From the NCBI GenBank assembly GCA_016219875.1, contig JACRJZ010000132.1, positions 33,910 to 97,909 of the forward strand: 64,000 bases of DNA, given 5' to 3'. Shown here piece by piece: positions 27,810 through 37,574 of the stretch. Origin of the DNA: Verrucomicrobiota bacterium. Lineage in GTDB: Bacteria > Verrucomicrobiota > Verrucomicrobiia > Limisphaerales > JACRJZ01. The first letter of the stretch is position 1. Each line of letters starts with the position of its first letter. The notes beneath the pieces are model-generated. The model did no database searches. It was not told where the DNA came from and saw nothing but the letters and a program-made list of their open reading frames with translations. The translations under genes were made by a program, and so were the position numbers.

Positions 27810-30800
27810 ATGTCCCGCGAGGAACAACTCCGCGAGTTTGTCCGCTGGTGCCGGCAGCACCTCACCGGCGATGAGAAGGGCGAGGCCCAGATCTTTCTCG
27901 ACCACCTGTTCCAAGCCCTCGGCTGGGCGGGCGGCTTGAAGGAAGCTGGCGCTACGCTCGAAATGCGCGTGCCCAAGAATGACGCCGGCGGCATCGCCTT
28001 TGCCGATCTCGTCTGGAAACCCGTCGTGCTGGTCGAGATGAAGAAGCGCGGCACGGACCTTCAGAAGCACTACCGCCAAGCCTTCGATTACTGGACCCAC
28101 CTCGTTCCGAACCGTCCTCGCTACGTCATCCTCTGCAACTTCGACGAGTTCCGCGTCTATGACTTCGAGACGCAACTCGATTCACCCAAAGACACGCTCG
28201 CGCTCACCGAACTGCCCGACCGCTGGGGGCCGCTCGCCTTCCTCTTTTTGGAGCCGCGCAAGCCCACTTTCGGCAACGACCGCGAAGCCGTCACCCGTCA
28301 GGCCGCCAACGCGCTGGCATTCGCGTTCAACAAGCTCATCGAGCGCAAGGTCGAGCGCCCCGTCGCGCAGCGTTTCATCCTCCAGTTCCTCGTCGCGCTC
28401 TTCGCTGAGGACATCGCCCTGCTGCCGAAATATCTCGTCGCACAACTGCTTGAAGACTGCGGCACGCCCGCCGAGAGCTATGACCTCATCGGCGGCTTGT
28501 TCGAGCAGATGAACAACCCGAAGCGCGCGAGCGGCGGACGCCTCAAGGAAGTGCCCTACTTCAACGGTGGTCTCTTTGCTGAGCCGGCCCGGCTCGAACT
28601 GCGCGACCTGGAAATCGTGGAACTGCGCAAAGTGGCGAAGCACGACTGGAGCAAGGTGCAACCGGAAATCTTCGGCACGCTCTTCGAAGCGTCGCTCGGC
28701 AAGGAGGAGCGCCACGCCTTCGGCGCTCACTTCACGCATCCGGCCGACATCATGAAGATAGTCGGCCCGACCCTTGTTGCGCCGTGGCGTGAGCAGATCG
28801 AGGGCGCGAAGACGCTCAAGCGCCTGCTCGAACTGCGCGACCGGCTCCACCATTTCCGCGTGCTCGATCCGGCGTGCGGCTCAGGGAACTTCCTCTACCT
28901 TGCCTATCGCGAACTCAAGCGCGTCGAGGCCCGCCTCTTCGACCGCATCGGCGAATTCCCCAGCCGAGCCGAGCCGGGCCAGATGAGGCTGAGTTTCCTG
29001 AGCGCACACAATTTCTTCGGTCTCGACATCAATTCGTTTGCGGTCGAACTGGCCAAGGTGACGATGATGATCGGCCGCAAGCTGGCCATTGACGAGTTGC
29101 ACATCACCGAGCCGGTACTCCCGTTGGACAATCTGGACCAGAACTTCCGCGTCGCCGACGCTCTGCTCACGCCCGCTGGCCAGCCTGCAGAATGGCCCAA
29201 GGCCGATGTGATCATCGGCAACCCCCCGTTCCTGGATGCGCGCAAGATGACGATGGAGCATGGGCGCGACTACGTGGGGAAGCTGGAGAAAGTGTATCCC
29301 GGAGTTCCGCGACGGGCTGATCTTTGCACTTATTGGTTCCGCAAAGCGGTGGACCATCTGCCGCCTTGCACTAAGGAAGACTCGGTCGCGGGACGCGCCG
29401 GCCTTGTCGGCACCCAGAACGTTCGCAACAACGAATCCCGTGAAGGCGGCCTCGACCACGTGGTCAAGCAGGGCACCATTGTCGAGGCTGTGGAGAATCA
29501 GCCGTGGTCCGGCGAGGCAAATGTTCACGTCTCCATCGTCAACTGGGTGAAGACGCACGATGCGAAACTGCTGCCTGCGACGCGAAAGCTGTGGTTCAAG
29601 GTGGAGCCGGATGTTGCCACGAGAAAACACCGCAAACGCGGCACTGGCCCAGCCAGCAAACAGTACGATCTGCACTACCGGGAGTGCGGAGTCATTAACT
29701 CTGCGCTGTCGGACCAAACGGATGTTGCGGGCGCGGTGCGGCTCAGTTGCTGCATGGTCCCCAAGGTCGTGTTTGAAGGCGTCCAGACCGGACACGACGG
29801 ATTCGTGATTTCCGCGGAGGAAGCGAGAATTCTCCTGGAAATTGATCCCCAGCACCGGCCATACCTCAAACCCTTCATCAACGGCTCCGACCTGCTGTCC
29901 GGGAGGTATTTGACGGAACCCGAGTTCGTCGTTGACCTGAGCGAATTGGACCTGCTTCAAGCCGCCGCCATGCCCCATCTGCTGTCGATACCGAAAGCCC
30001 GTGTTCTGAAGGATTGGCAGAAAGATGCGGCGAAGGAGAACCAGGAACTCGGCCGGGACCGGGGCGAGCACCAGAATCGGCTCGATGCCTGGTGGGCACT
30101 GAAACGGCCCCGGCTCGACATGCAGTCGGAACTGAAGCGCCTGCCACGTTACGTCGCTTGTTCCGCAGTGATGAAGCGTCCGACCTTCGTTTTTCTTTCC
30201 AGCAGTTACCTGCCAACGAACGCACTGAAAGTCTTTGCGTTCGCCGACGACTACAGCTTCGGTATCCTGCAATCGTCGCTGCACTGGCTGTGGTTCACCA
30301 CCAAGTGCTCGAAGTTGACAGAGCGGTTTCGCTATACGCCCGAATCCGTCTTCGACACCTTCCCGTGGCCGCAGTTTGAAGCAGGTAGCAGCCGACGTAA
30401 GGAGGCTCCAACTTCATCCGCAGCCGCCGGGGAAATTGATCAGAGCCTCGTCACCTCGGCTGCTAATGCTGAGAAGATCACCGCCGTGGCCGAGGCCGCG
30501 CGCGAACTCCGCAGCGTGCGCGCCGAGGCGTTGGCCAAGCTCAAAGGCGGTCTGCGCGCTCTCTATCGCACGCTCGAATTGCCCGGCGCCAACCCGCTCA
30601 AAGATGCCCACGCCGCGTTGGACGCGGCCGTCCTCGCCGCCTACGGCTTCGATCCGAAACAGGATTGGCTCGCCCAACTTCTCGCCCTGAACCTCGACGT
30701 TGCCGCGAGAATCGAGCGAGGCGAAACCGTCACCGTCCCCGGCGTGCCGCCTAGCTACCCGGAGCCAGACGACCTCGTGAGCAACGATTGCATCGAGCCG

Positions 30801-30929
30801 CCGCCAGGGGCTTGGCCAGCCGGAACCACCGTGGGAAAGACGGCCAAGGACACCATCATTCCTGAGCAAGCCGTGGCGGACGCCGCCCACTACTACTCAG
30901 TGAAGGAGGAGCCGCCGCCCTATGGCTGA
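27810..30929 (+). CDS. MmeI-like (type IIL) restriction endonuclease-methyltransferase
   Basis: 1,039 residues, one polypeptide for cutting, methylating and recognising DNA. The N-terminal nuclease candidate has D66-x9-E76-x-K78 (FADLVWKPVVLVEMKKRG), a PD-(D/E)XK pattern. A helical connector follows, then an adenine-N6 methyltransferase with motif I DPACGSGNFLY from Asp353 and motif IV NPPF at 471-474. After that come the target-recognition region (PYLKPFINGSDLLSGRYL; NALKVFAFADDYSFGILQS) and a C-terminal helical part with FDTFPWPQ. This order matches MmeI, which is about 920 residues; an extra tail of about 50 residues is present. Such enzymes methylate one strand for self-protection and cut at a fixed distance. 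Its stop overlaps a short reading frame (30922). First gene of the defence island. Confidence 0.88.
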   Translation: MSREEQLREFVRWCRQHLTGDEKGEAQIFLDHLFQALGWAGGLKEAGATLEMRVPKNDAGGIAFADLVWKPVVLVEMKKRGTDLQKHYRQAFDYWTHLVPNRPRYVILCNFDEFRVYDFETQLDSPKDTLALTELPDRWGPLAFLFLEPRKPTFGNDREAVTRQAANALAFAFNKLIERKVERPVAQRFILQFLVALFAEDIALLPKYLVAQLLEDCGTPAESYDLIGGLFEQMNNPKRASGGRLKEVPYFNGGLFAEPARLELRDLEIVELRKVAKHDWSKVQPEIFGTLFEASLGKEERHAFGAHFTHPADIMKIVGPTLVAPWREQIEGAKTLKRLLELRDRLHHFRVLDPACGSGNFLYLAYRELKRVEARLFDRIGEFPSRAEPGQMRLSFLSAHNFFGLDINSFAVELAKVTMMIGRKLAIDELHITEPVLPLDNLDQNFRVADALLTPAGQPAEWPKADVIIGNPPFLDARKMTMEHGRDYVGKLEKVYPGVPRRADLCTYWFRKAVDHLPPCTKEDSVAGRAGLVGTQNVRNNESREGGLDHVVKQGTIVEAVENQPWSGEANVHVSIVNWVKTHDAKLLPATRKLWFKVEPDVATRKHRKRGTGPASKQYDLHYRECGVINSALSDQTDVAGAVRLSCCMVPKVVFEGVQTGHDGFVISAEEARILLEIDPQHRPYLKPFINGSDLLSGRYLTEPEFVVDLSELDLLQAAAMPHLLSIPKARVLKDWQKDAAKENQELGRDRGEHQNRLDAWWALKRPRLDMQSELKRLPRYVACSAVMKRPTFVFLSSSYLPTNALKVFAFADDYSFGILQSSLHWLWFTTKCSKLTERFRYTPESVFDTFPWPQFEAGSSRRKEAPTSSAAAGEIDQSLVTSAANAEKITAVAEAARELRSVRAEALAKLKGGLRALYRTLELPGANPLKDAHAALDAAVLAAYGFDPKQDWLAQLLALNLDVAARIERGETVTVPGVPPSYPEPDDLVSNDCIEPPPGAWPAGTTVGKTAKDTIIPEQAVADAAHYYSVKEEPPPYG

Positions 30930-31065
30930 TCAGGAACGAGCGAGGGAGCAGCCACCCGCCTACGATCCGACCCGCTGCAGCGGCGCGGTCATCAAGTTGA
31001 GCGACGGCGGCTACTCCCGCGGCTCGAAATCCTTTGTGACGCGCGGTCCCGGTGCTCTTGTCTGA
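30922..31065 (+). CDS. Short overlapping reading frame, 47 residues
   Basis: Starts at an ATG overlapping the last eight bases of the MmeI-like gene and ends 10 bases before the likely start of the PEP-synthase-like gene. The product (MADQERAREQPPAYDPTRC... ) shows no recognised domain. The overlap and spacing would suit a coupled small gene. It could equally be the remaining N-terminus of a deleted gene, since SDGGYSRGSKSF looks like folded-protein sequence cut short. Unrecognised. Confidence 0.35.
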   Translation: MADQERAREQPPAYDPTRCSGAVIKLSDGGYSRGSKSFVTRGPGALV

Positions 31066-31075
31066 TTCGAGGCCG

Positions 31076-33772
31076 ATGCGCGATGACCGTCACAACCGCT
31101 CGCGCCCGGCGCTGGAACCTGGACCTGATCAGGTGCCCGTGTGGACGAGACAGGACTGCTCGGAGAAGGGCGCGCCTTTGGTGCTGGGGTTGAAGGAGGT
31201 GGTGGGCAGTCAACGTGCGCTGGTCGGGGGCAAGGCAGCCAATCTCGCCGCGTTAATGCGCGCCCGACTCCCGGTGCCACCAGGCTTTTGCGTGACGGCG
31301 GCGGCATTCGGCCAGTTCCTTGACTCCTGTTCCAAGCGCGATGAGTTGTCGCGGCATTCAGGGGCGCGGTCCGCGCCAATCGCCGACTGGAGTGGGGCAG
31401 CCTCAGCCTGCCTCGCCGACACTCCCATGCCATTGCAGGTTGAAGCGGCGGTCGTGAGGGCCTGGCATGAACACGGCGCGGAGCGAACTTACGCGGTCCG
31501 CTCCAGCGCGACGGTCGAGGATACGGCGGACCATTCTTTCGCCGGCCAATTTGAGTCGTTCCTGAATGTTCAAGGCAAGGACGCCCTGCTGGCTGCCATC
31601 AAGAAATGCTGGCTGTCACTCTATTCGGAACGGGCGTTGGCGTATCAGGCCAAAGAGGGCTTGCCCACGGAAAAAGCGGCTATGGCCGTGGTAGTGCAAG
31701 CGATGGTTCCCGCAAACACTGCCGGTGTGCTGTTCACCACGGACCCAGTTTCCGGAAGCGCCAGCCGGATGGTCATTGAAGGGACGAAGGGATTGGGCGA
31801 CCGGCTCGTTTCGGGCAAGATGAATCCCGAATGCGTCGTGGTGGAGAAGGCAAGCCTGTGCATCATCCGACGGCGAGGCGAGAGTGACGCTCCGTGCTTG
31901 GACGAGGCGCTCGTGCAAAAACTCGGAAAGCTGGGGCGAAAAGCCGAGCGCCTTTTCGGCGGCCCGCAGGACATCGAATGGGCGGTGGCCGACGGCGAAA
32001 TCTTCTTACTGCAGGCCCGACCGGTCACAGCCACGCGCCCGGTCAAATCGTGGGAAGAGCGGCAGGTTTGGAGCAACGTGAATAGTGGCGAGGTGGCGCC
32101 GGATGTCATGACGCCCGCCTCGTGGTCCATCATCTGTTTGTTCCTGAACCGCATCGCGGGCTCCCTGGTTCGACTCATGGGAGCGGACGCCAGCCGGGTT
32201 CCCATTGTTGGCCGGGTCGCGGGCCGGGTGTATTTCAACGTCAACACCGGCCTGGCCATCATGAAACCATTCTTCTTTTTGTTGAACCGGATTCCCAATT
32301 TCGAAAAAGCATTGGGCGGCGGGCAAATCCAGGAGTTGCATCGCCAGGGCCTCATCGACATTCCCGAAGAGGATCTCCCCGACCTCGGTTTCAGTTGGGC
32401 CAAGTACATCGTCTCCTGGCCACGAATTCTCGTCAGCCTGATCGCTCACTCGCCGCGCCGGGGTGATGCCTGGGCACGCCGGCTCAAGGCGCGACAGGAC
32501 GCGTTGGCAGATGTGGACCTCGCTTCCAAGTCCGCGCCGGAGTTGCTGGCGCTCTTTGAGGACCAACTCCAAAAAGGCTTTGAAGGTTGGGACTTGCTGT
32601 ATTTGCTCACTCAGGCGGCAGCCTTGCCCGTGTTCCAGAAGGCCTGCCGGGATTGGCTGGACGACCCGGATCTGGCGATGGGCTATCGGTTGTTCGCCGG
32701 CCTGGGGGGCTTGCCCGAAACCGAGGCCGGTCTCGCCCTCTGGCGGCTGGCGGTGCTGGCCCACGCTGAGCGGGAGACGGAAGACGCGGTGCTTGCGGAC
32801 GGTTGTTGGAGGCAAGTGTGCGCGAGGCTTGACCAGACCGGGCATGGACGGCAATTCCTCGCGGCCTGGCAGGCGTTCATGTCCGAGCACGGACATCATT
32901 GCCGCGGCGAACTCGAACTTTTCAATCCGCGTTGGTCAGAAAGGCCGGACTACATTCTGGAGTTGGTGCGCGGTTACCTCCGCGCGATCGACGAGTCGAA
33001 CCCGCTGGAGAAGCAGCGCCGCCTCGCCCAAGAGCGCCAGCAGTTGACGGCGCAATGCTGCCAGCGGCTGAGGAACCCGATCAAGCGCTGGACCTTCACG
33101 CGCGCGCTGCGTCGAGCCCAGAGCCTCGCCATCAACCGGGAGGAGTGGAAGAACCAAGGGGTGCGGCACCTCACCGTCCTGCGCCAGGTGCTCATGGCGC
33201 TCGGGGATCGACTCGAGCAGAAGGGCATCCTGGTTGCGCCCGACGACATCTTCTTCCTGGAACTGACGGAGATCGCGCCTGTTGCGACCGGTCAGGCGCG
33301 GTTTGACGCGAAGGCCGTCATTGCCCAACGGCGTGCCGAGTACGAGAAGAACCTGACTTTAACGCCGCCTCCGGTCGTGGTGGGGCGGTTTGATCCAGCC
33401 GCGCAGGTGGGGCCGACGGTGGATGCGAGCGCGACTGTTTTCCAAGGCATTCCTGTTTTTCCCGGCGTGGTCACCGGCCCGGCCCGCGTGATTCTGCGCA
33501 CGGACGATCACGAACAAGTCCTGCCCGGCGAAATCCTTGTCGCGCCGTTCACCGATCCAGCGTGGACGCCTTACTTCGTCACGGCTGCCGCTGTGGTCAT
33601 GGACCAAGGCGGCATTCTCTCTCACGGCAGCATCGTGGCGCGCGAATACGGATTGCCCGCCGTGACCAACGTTGGGTCCGCCACACGCCTCATCCGCACC
33701 GGCGACTTGGTCCGGGTTGATGGGACCGGCGGACGGGTAATGATCGTGGCTCGCGTGGGAGTAGGACCATGA
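31076..33772 (+). CDS. Rifampicin-phosphotransferase/PEP-synthase-like protein
   Basis: 898 residues from the ATG at 31076, chosen because GAGG lies just upstream; GTG at 31052 is an alternative. The N-terminal ATP-grasp-type domain of the PPDK/PEP-synthase family is clear: LVGGKAANLAALMRARLPVP, YAVRSSATVEDTADHSFAGQ, GVLFTTDPVSG, ending EIFLLQARPVTATRP. The middle (VWSNVNSGEVAPDVMTPASW) matches the middle domain of rifampicin phosphotransferases. The C-terminal swivelling domain has the phosphocarrier His in GGILSHGSIVAREYGLPAV. No PEP/pyruvate TIM barrel is present, so it is not a true PEP synthase. Length and order fit antibiotic-phosphotransferase-like enzymes. Substrate unknown. The stop overlaps the methyltransferase start by four bases, so the two are translationally coupled. 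Confidence 0.82.
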   Translation: MRDDRHNRSRPALEPGPDQVPVWTRQDCSEKGAPLVLGLKEVVGSQRALVGGKAANLAALMRARLPVPPGFCVTAAAFGQFLDSCSKRDELSRHSGARSAPIADWSGAASACLADTPMPLQVEAAVVRAWHEHGAERTYAVRSSATVEDTADHSFAGQFESFLNVQGKDALLAAIKKCWLSLYSERALAYQAKEGLPTEKAAMAVVVQAMVPANTAGVLFTTDPVSGSASRMVIEGTKGLGDRLVSGKMNPECVVVEKASLCIIRRRGESDAPCLDEALVQKLGKLGRKAERLFGGPQDIEWAVADGEIFLLQARPVTATRPVKSWEERQVWSNVNSGEVAPDVMTPASWSIICLFLNRIAGSLVRLMGADASRVPIVGRVAGRVYFNVNTGLAIMKPFFFLLNRIPNFEKALGGGQIQELHRQGLIDIPEEDLPDLGFSWAKYIVSWPRILVSLIAHSPRRGDAWARRLKARQDALADVDLASKSAPELLALFEDQLQKGFEGWDLLYLLTQAAALPVFQKACRDWLDDPDLAMGYRLFAGLGGLPETEAGLALWRLAVLAHAERETEDAVLADGCWRQVCARLDQTGHGRQFLAAWQAFMSEHGHHCRGELELFNPRWSERPDYILELVRGYLRAIDESNPLEKQRRLAQERQQLTAQCCQRLRNPIKRWTFTRALRRAQSLAINREEWKNQGVRHLTVLRQVLMALGDRLEQKGILVAPDDIFFLELTEIAPVATGQARFDAKAVIAQRRAEYEKNLTLTPPPVVVGRFDPAAQVGPTVDASATVFQGIPVFPGVVTGPARVILRTDDHEQVLPGEILVAPFTDPAWTPYFVTAAAVVMDQGGILSHGSIVAREYGLPAVTNVGSATRLIRTGDLVRVDGTGGRVMIVARVGVGP

Positions 33773-34503
33773 CCAAGCTGCCTGCATTGCTCGCGGTCGT
33801 GCTGCTCCTGCTGATGGTTGCGGCGCTGTGGCGGAGTCGGCGGAACCCGCATCCGTGCCCCTGGTGGTTACGCTGGCTGCTGGAGAACCCTCACATGAAA
33901 GCCGTGGCCGGCCCTTCGGTACTCATCAAGCGGATGCACCTCGAACCCGGGATGCATCTTCTCGACATCGGCTGCGGGCCGGGTCGATTGACAATTCCGT
34001 TCGCCCGGCAAGTGGGGCCAACCGGCCGGGTCATTGCCTTTGATACTCAGGAGCGGATGCTGCAAGTGTTGCGCGCCAGGCTGGAGCAAGCCCATCTGGA
34101 GAACGTAGAGATTGTGCGCGGCAGGGCTGGCGAAGGCGACATCCAGTGGGAAAGCGTCTTTGATCGCGCCGTCCTCGTCACGGTGCTGGGCGAGATTCCC
34201 AACAAGACGAGGGCGCTTCAGGAGATGCTGCGCGCCCTCAAGCCTGGAGGCATTCTGTCGGTGACTGAGGTCCTGCCGGATCCCGATTATCAAAGCCGCG
34301 GCACGGTTGCTCGATTGGCTGCGGACGCTGGCTTCGAATTCGTGAGCCGCCACGGCAACCTGCTGGCCTTCACGCTCAACGTCCGAAAACCGGCCTCAAC
34401 GGCTCTGAAGGCAGGCTCCATTTCTCCGGCCAAACCACCGGGGCAAGCCGAAGAGAACGTCCCGAAGACAGCCCTCGGCTCTGGAGGTCGAAACAGCGCA
34501 TAG
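33769..34503 (+). CDS. Class I SAM-dependent methyltransferase with N-terminal membrane anchor
   Basis: 244 residues. The ATG overlaps the previous stop (ATGA). A membrane segment opens the protein (LLAVVLLLLMVAALW, residues about 6-20) and is followed by a basic stop-transfer region. Motif I is LDIGCGPGRLTIPFARQ and motif II ends in VIAFDTQERML, typical of UbiE/Met-11-type small-molecule methyltransferases. The family with a leading helix and SVLIKRMHLEPGMHLLDIGC is common and its substrates are unknown. Coupling to the phosphotransferase-like gene suggests the two modify the same compound. The C-terminal 35 residues are low complexity. Confidence 0.82.
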   Translation: MTKLPALLAVVLLLLMVAALWRSRRNPHPCPWWLRWLLENPHMKAVAGPSVLIKRMHLEPGMHLLDIGCGPGRLTIPFARQVGPTGRVIAFDTQERMLQVLRARLEQAHLENVEIVRGRAGEGDIQWESVFDRAVLVTVLGEIPNKTRALQEMLRALKPGGILSVTEVLPDPDYQSRGTVARLAADAGFEFVSRHGNLLAFTLNVRKPASTALKAGSISPAKPPGQAEENVPKTALGSGGRNSA

Positions 34504-34512
34504 ACTCGAAGC

Positions 34513-34857
34513 ATGGCTCTTTCCGACAACTTCGTGAACTACGTGGTGGACCAACTGTCCCGATGGGGAGACGTTTCCGTCCGTCGGATGTTTGGTGGCG
34601 CGGGGCTGTATCGAGAGGGCCGGATGTTTGGTTTGATTGCCGATGACGTGGTGTATCTCAAGGTGGATGACTCCAATCGAGAGGATTTCCTGAGGGCGGG
34701 ATCGTCGCCTTTCAAGCCGTATCCCGACAAAGGGAAAACGGCTGTCATGTCGTATTACCAGGTTCCCTCAGCCGTTCTGGAGGATCCCAATGAACTCGCC
34801 CAATGGGCGCAGCGGTCACTCGACATTCAGGCAACGAGAAGACGTGATGCCCGATGA
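34513..34857 (+). CDS. TfoX N-terminal domain protein
   Basis: 114 residues, 9 bases after the methyltransferase gene. Conserved TfoX-N pattern: VDQLSRWGDVSVRRMFGGAG, GLYREGRMFGLIADDVVYLK, then FKPYPDKGKTAVMSYYQVP. In gamma-proteobacteria TfoX/Sxy regulates competence. Stand-alone TfoX-N proteins are widespread with unknown function and are probably not competence factors here. Cytoplasmic. Confidence 0.88.
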   Translation: MALSDNFVNYVVDQLSRWGDVSVRRMFGGAGLYREGRMFGLIADDVVYLKVDDSNREDFLRAGSSPFKPYPDKGKTAVMSYYQVPSAVLEDPNELAQWAQRSLDIQATRRRDAR

Positions 34858-34914
34858 CTGACGGCGCCGGCCAAAATACGTGACAGCCGCCGGGCCTCAG
34901 GGTAAAACTGGCCC

Positions 34915-35061
34915 ATGTCTCCGTTGGAACTGAAGCCGCCCCAGAAGCTCGTCCCGTCCTGCTACGCCGCCCTGGCGCAGTTCGACCAACCCCGCGTCAC
35001 CCGTGCAACCGCCATCCGACCAATTATTCTTCCCTCTCCGCCTCGATTGGGGAGAGGGTAA
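34915..35061 (+). pseudogene. Short reading frame ending in a hairpin repeat, 48 residues
   Basis: An ATG at 34915 opens a frame (MSPLELKPPQKLVPSCYAAL...) that looks protein-like for about 36 codons. It then runs into a palindromic repeat (35032-35058) and stops. The pattern suggests a gene truncated by arrival of the repeat, or by whatever rearrangement brought the neighbouring genes. I do not recognise the remaining sequence. Confidence 0.3.
35032..35058. repeat. Hairpin repeat CCCTCTCC...GGAGAGGG
   Basis: Eight-base perfect arms (35032-35039 and 35051-35058) around an 11-base loop, followed by TAAGGGTGAGG. This is the familiar style of dispersed intergenic repeat found in many high-GC genomes. 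It lies 47 bases upstream of the broken type ISP gene. Confidence 0.6.
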
Positions 35062-35104
35062 GGGTGAGGTGTCGATCTGGTTCTTGCGCCTCCCCGTGCC
35101 TGAC

Positions 35105-36412
35105 ATGCCTCTAACCCTCTCATCCGTCCTCTCCGCCTTCGGCGCCAAAGCCAAAGCCAAGCTGGCCAATCCCGCCGCCAGCGGCGAACCGGAGGACCAG
35201 CTTCGCGCCCCGTTCGAGCAGTTGCTTGCGGACTTGGCGGAACTGTGCGGCTTCCCACGGACCGCCGTTGCCGCCGTGGGCGAATCCTCCGTCAGCGACT
35301 TGAAGACGCGCCCCGACTACGTCGTCACCGTCCACCGGGCGCTCGTCGGCTTCATCGAACTCAAAGCGCCCGGCAAAGGCGCGGACCCGCGCAAGTTCAA
35401 AGACCCGCACGACAAGGCGCAGAGGGAGAAGCCCCATTCCCTGCCGAACCTCCTCTACACCGACGGCAACGCCTTCAGCCTCTGGCAGGACGGCGAACTC
35501 GTGGATTCCGTCGTCACCCTCATCGGTGACATCGAATCCGCCGGCCCCAAGCTGCACGCGCCGCCCGGCCTGCTGGGCCTGTTCGAGAAGTTCCTCCGGT
35601 GGGAGCCGATTCCGCCGCGCACGGCCAAGGACCTCGCCCGCGTCAGCGCCCGCCTCTGCCGCTTGCTGCGCGATGAAGTGACCGAGCAACTCGCGCTGAA
35701 AAGCGAAGCGCTCACCTCGCTCGCTGTGGACTGGCGCAAGCTGCTCTTTCCCGAGGCCAACGATAAAACCTTCGCCGACGGCTACGCCCAGGCCGTGACG
35801 TTCGGCTTGCTCATGGCCCGCGCCAAAGGCATCCGGCTCGCCGCCGGCTTTGAAACCGTCGCCCGCGAACTCTCGCCCACCAGTTCGCTCATCGGCGCGG
35901 CCCTCCGCCTCCTCACCGACAACGCCGCCAATCAAGCCACGCTCAAGACCTCCCTCGGCACCCTCACGCGCGTGCTCGACGCCGTGCATTGGCCGACCAT
36001 CAGCAAGGGCCGGCCCGAGGCCTGGCTCTACTTCTATGAGGACTTCCTCGAGGTCTATGACAATGCCCTCCGCAAACTGACCGGCTCGTATTACACCTCG
36101 CCCGAAGTTGTCGGCGCGATGGTCCGGCTGGTGGATGAGGTTTTGCGCAGTCCCCGCTTCGGCCAGCACGCGGGGCTGGCCGCGCCGACGGTGACGCTGG
36201 CGGCCCCGGCCCCGGGCACCGGCACCTACGTACTGGGCGTGTTGCGGAAAATCGCCGAAACGGTCAAAGGTGATGAAGTGGCCAGCGGTGCCGCCACTAG
36301 GGCCTCAGCCTCCACGGTTGACGCTTCTCTCAACCTCACCAAAGGGGGTATCCAGGGCAGAATACGGGGCGCGTCATTGTTTGAGAATGAGCTTCAAACT
36401 TTGGCAGCCTAG
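35105..36412 (+). pseudogene. Type ISP-like restriction-methyltransferase, N-terminal part, truncated by nested insertion
   Basis: From the ATG at 35105 the sequence matches the N-terminus of type ISP/IIG-like enzymes. It has a helical start, then a PD-(D/E)XK-like nuclease (RPDYVVTVHRALVGFIELKA), a helical domain, and the approach to the methyltransferase (LYFYEDFLEVYDNALRKLTG, SYYTSPEVVGAMVRLVDEVL). It reaches motif I near residue 363 (TLAAPAPGTGTYVLGVLRK), where the usual Asp of DPA is Ala. Homology ends soon after, at about 36285, where unrelated sequence reads through to a stop at 36412. The catalytic NPPY/F region is missing. The target-recognition part of the same kind of protein reappears at 38197-38841 on the far side of two foreign genes. 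Almost certainly non-functional as a methyltransferase. Confidence 0.8.
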
Positions 36413-36443
36413 GCGGTATCTTCCACTCGAACGAATTGATGCA

Positions 36444-37571
36444 ATGAAAGTGCGAATTTCTACTCTGACGATTGAGCGATTCCGGTCCCTCCGACAGCTC
36501 AAGCTGGAAGGCTTGGGGAGGGTCAACTTGATCACCGGTCGGAACAACACCGGGAAGTCGTCCATCCTCGAAGCGCTACGCATTCTGGCCTCGGATGCTT
36601 CGCCCGCGATTCTGGCTAGCATTCTCCGCTACCGCGAGGAGGACTTCGGAGAAGGCGAGGAACCTGGGCGCCCCGTCGATGTGGAGAGCTTGTCCCAAGT
36701 CGGCAGTTTGTTCACCGGCTTCCCTCAGATTTCAGAGAGCCGCGATCCGATAGTGCTCGCTACAGACGGTGGCGAGCAAGCGATGAAGCTGACCGTTTCC
36801 ATCGGCTTCTTTTCGGAGCAGCGAGACGCGGAGGGAACGAGGAAACTAGTTCCACAACAAGTGGAGCTTTTCTCCACGGGGGAGTTGATGCCAGCGCTTG
36901 TCATTGAGGCTGGCGCAGCCCGGCGCGTCATGCCGTTGGAATACTTGCGGAGGTTCTACTATCGCGGACGGGCAATGCGGCCAGACCTCGTCGAGGAGCC
37001 TCGGCTGCGTTGTGAATTTGTCAGCCCCTACGGTGGCGAGCGCACGGCGAACCTTGGTCCTCTGTGGGACAAGATAGCGCTTACCGACCGGGAAAGTGAC
37101 GTGGTGAAGGCGCTGACGATCATCGATTCCGACATCATGAAAGTTTCGATGGTTGGCGGCGAGGGTCCGAGGCAGTTGCGCACTGCAATTGTGCGCTCGA
37201 AGGCTTTTGCGCGGCCAGTGCCTCTTCGGTCCTTTGGCGACGGCCTCAATCGCCTCTTCGGCATCGTTCTGTCTTTGGTCAATGCCAAGGATGGATTGCT
37301 CCTCATCGACGAGTTCGAGAATGGCATGCACCACACCGTCCAATTGGAAGTGTGGAGGGGAATCTTCCGCCTCTCCAAATTGCTCAACGTCCAGGTATTT
37401 GCCACCTCGCACAGTTGGGATTCCATCGAAACCTTTCAGAAAGCTGCGGACGAAGACCCTGAGGAGGGGGTCCTGGTCCGCCTCACTCGCAAGGGGGAGG
37501 CCGTGGTTCCGACACTGTTCCAGGAGAAGGAACTTGCTGTCGTAACCCGTGAACGCATCGAAGTGAGGTAA
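36444..37571 (+). CDS. OLD-like AAA/ABC-type ATPase
   Basis: 375 residues from the ATG at 36444. It starts with the classic KVRISTLTIERFRSLRQLKL beta hairpin of RecF/SMC/OLD-type ATPases. Walker A GRNNTGKSS is at 32-40. The late ABC-like signature SFGDGLNRLFGIVLS precedes Walker B LLLIDEFENG (Asp289, Glu290), and the switch His is in ATSHS (about 323). No nuclease domain is fused to it. The next gene, four bases later, encodes a Toprim-like DUF3226 protein. An ATPase paired with a separate Toprim partner is the logic of OLD, Gabija and PARIS anti-phage systems. I infer a bipartite defence module but cannot assign a named system. The pair sits inside a disrupted restriction-methyltransferase gene. 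Confidence 0.83.
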   Translation: MKVRISTLTIERFRSLRQLKLEGLGRVNLITGRNNTGKSSILEALRILASDASPAILASILRYREEDFGEGEEPGRPVDVESLSQVGSLFTGFPQISESRDPIVLATDGGEQAMKLTVSIGFFSEQRDAEGTRKLVPQQVELFSTGELMPALVIEAGAARRVMPLEYLRRFYYRGRAMRPDLVEEPRLRCEFVSPYGGERTANLGPLWDKIALTDRESDVVKALTIIDSDIMKVSMVGGEGPRQLRTAIVRSKAFARPVPLRSFGDGLNRLFGIVLSLVNAKDGLLLIDEFENGMHHTVQLEVWRGIFRLSKLLNVQVFATSHSWDSIETFQKAADEDPEEGVLVRLTRKGEAVVPTLFQEKELAVVTRERIEVR

Positions 37572-37574
37572 GAC

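Noticed and set aside
31076..33772. Phosphoenolpyruvate synthase or pyruvate phosphate dikinase
   Set aside because: The PEP/pyruvate TIM barrel after the swivelling His domain is absent and the His domain is C-terminal.
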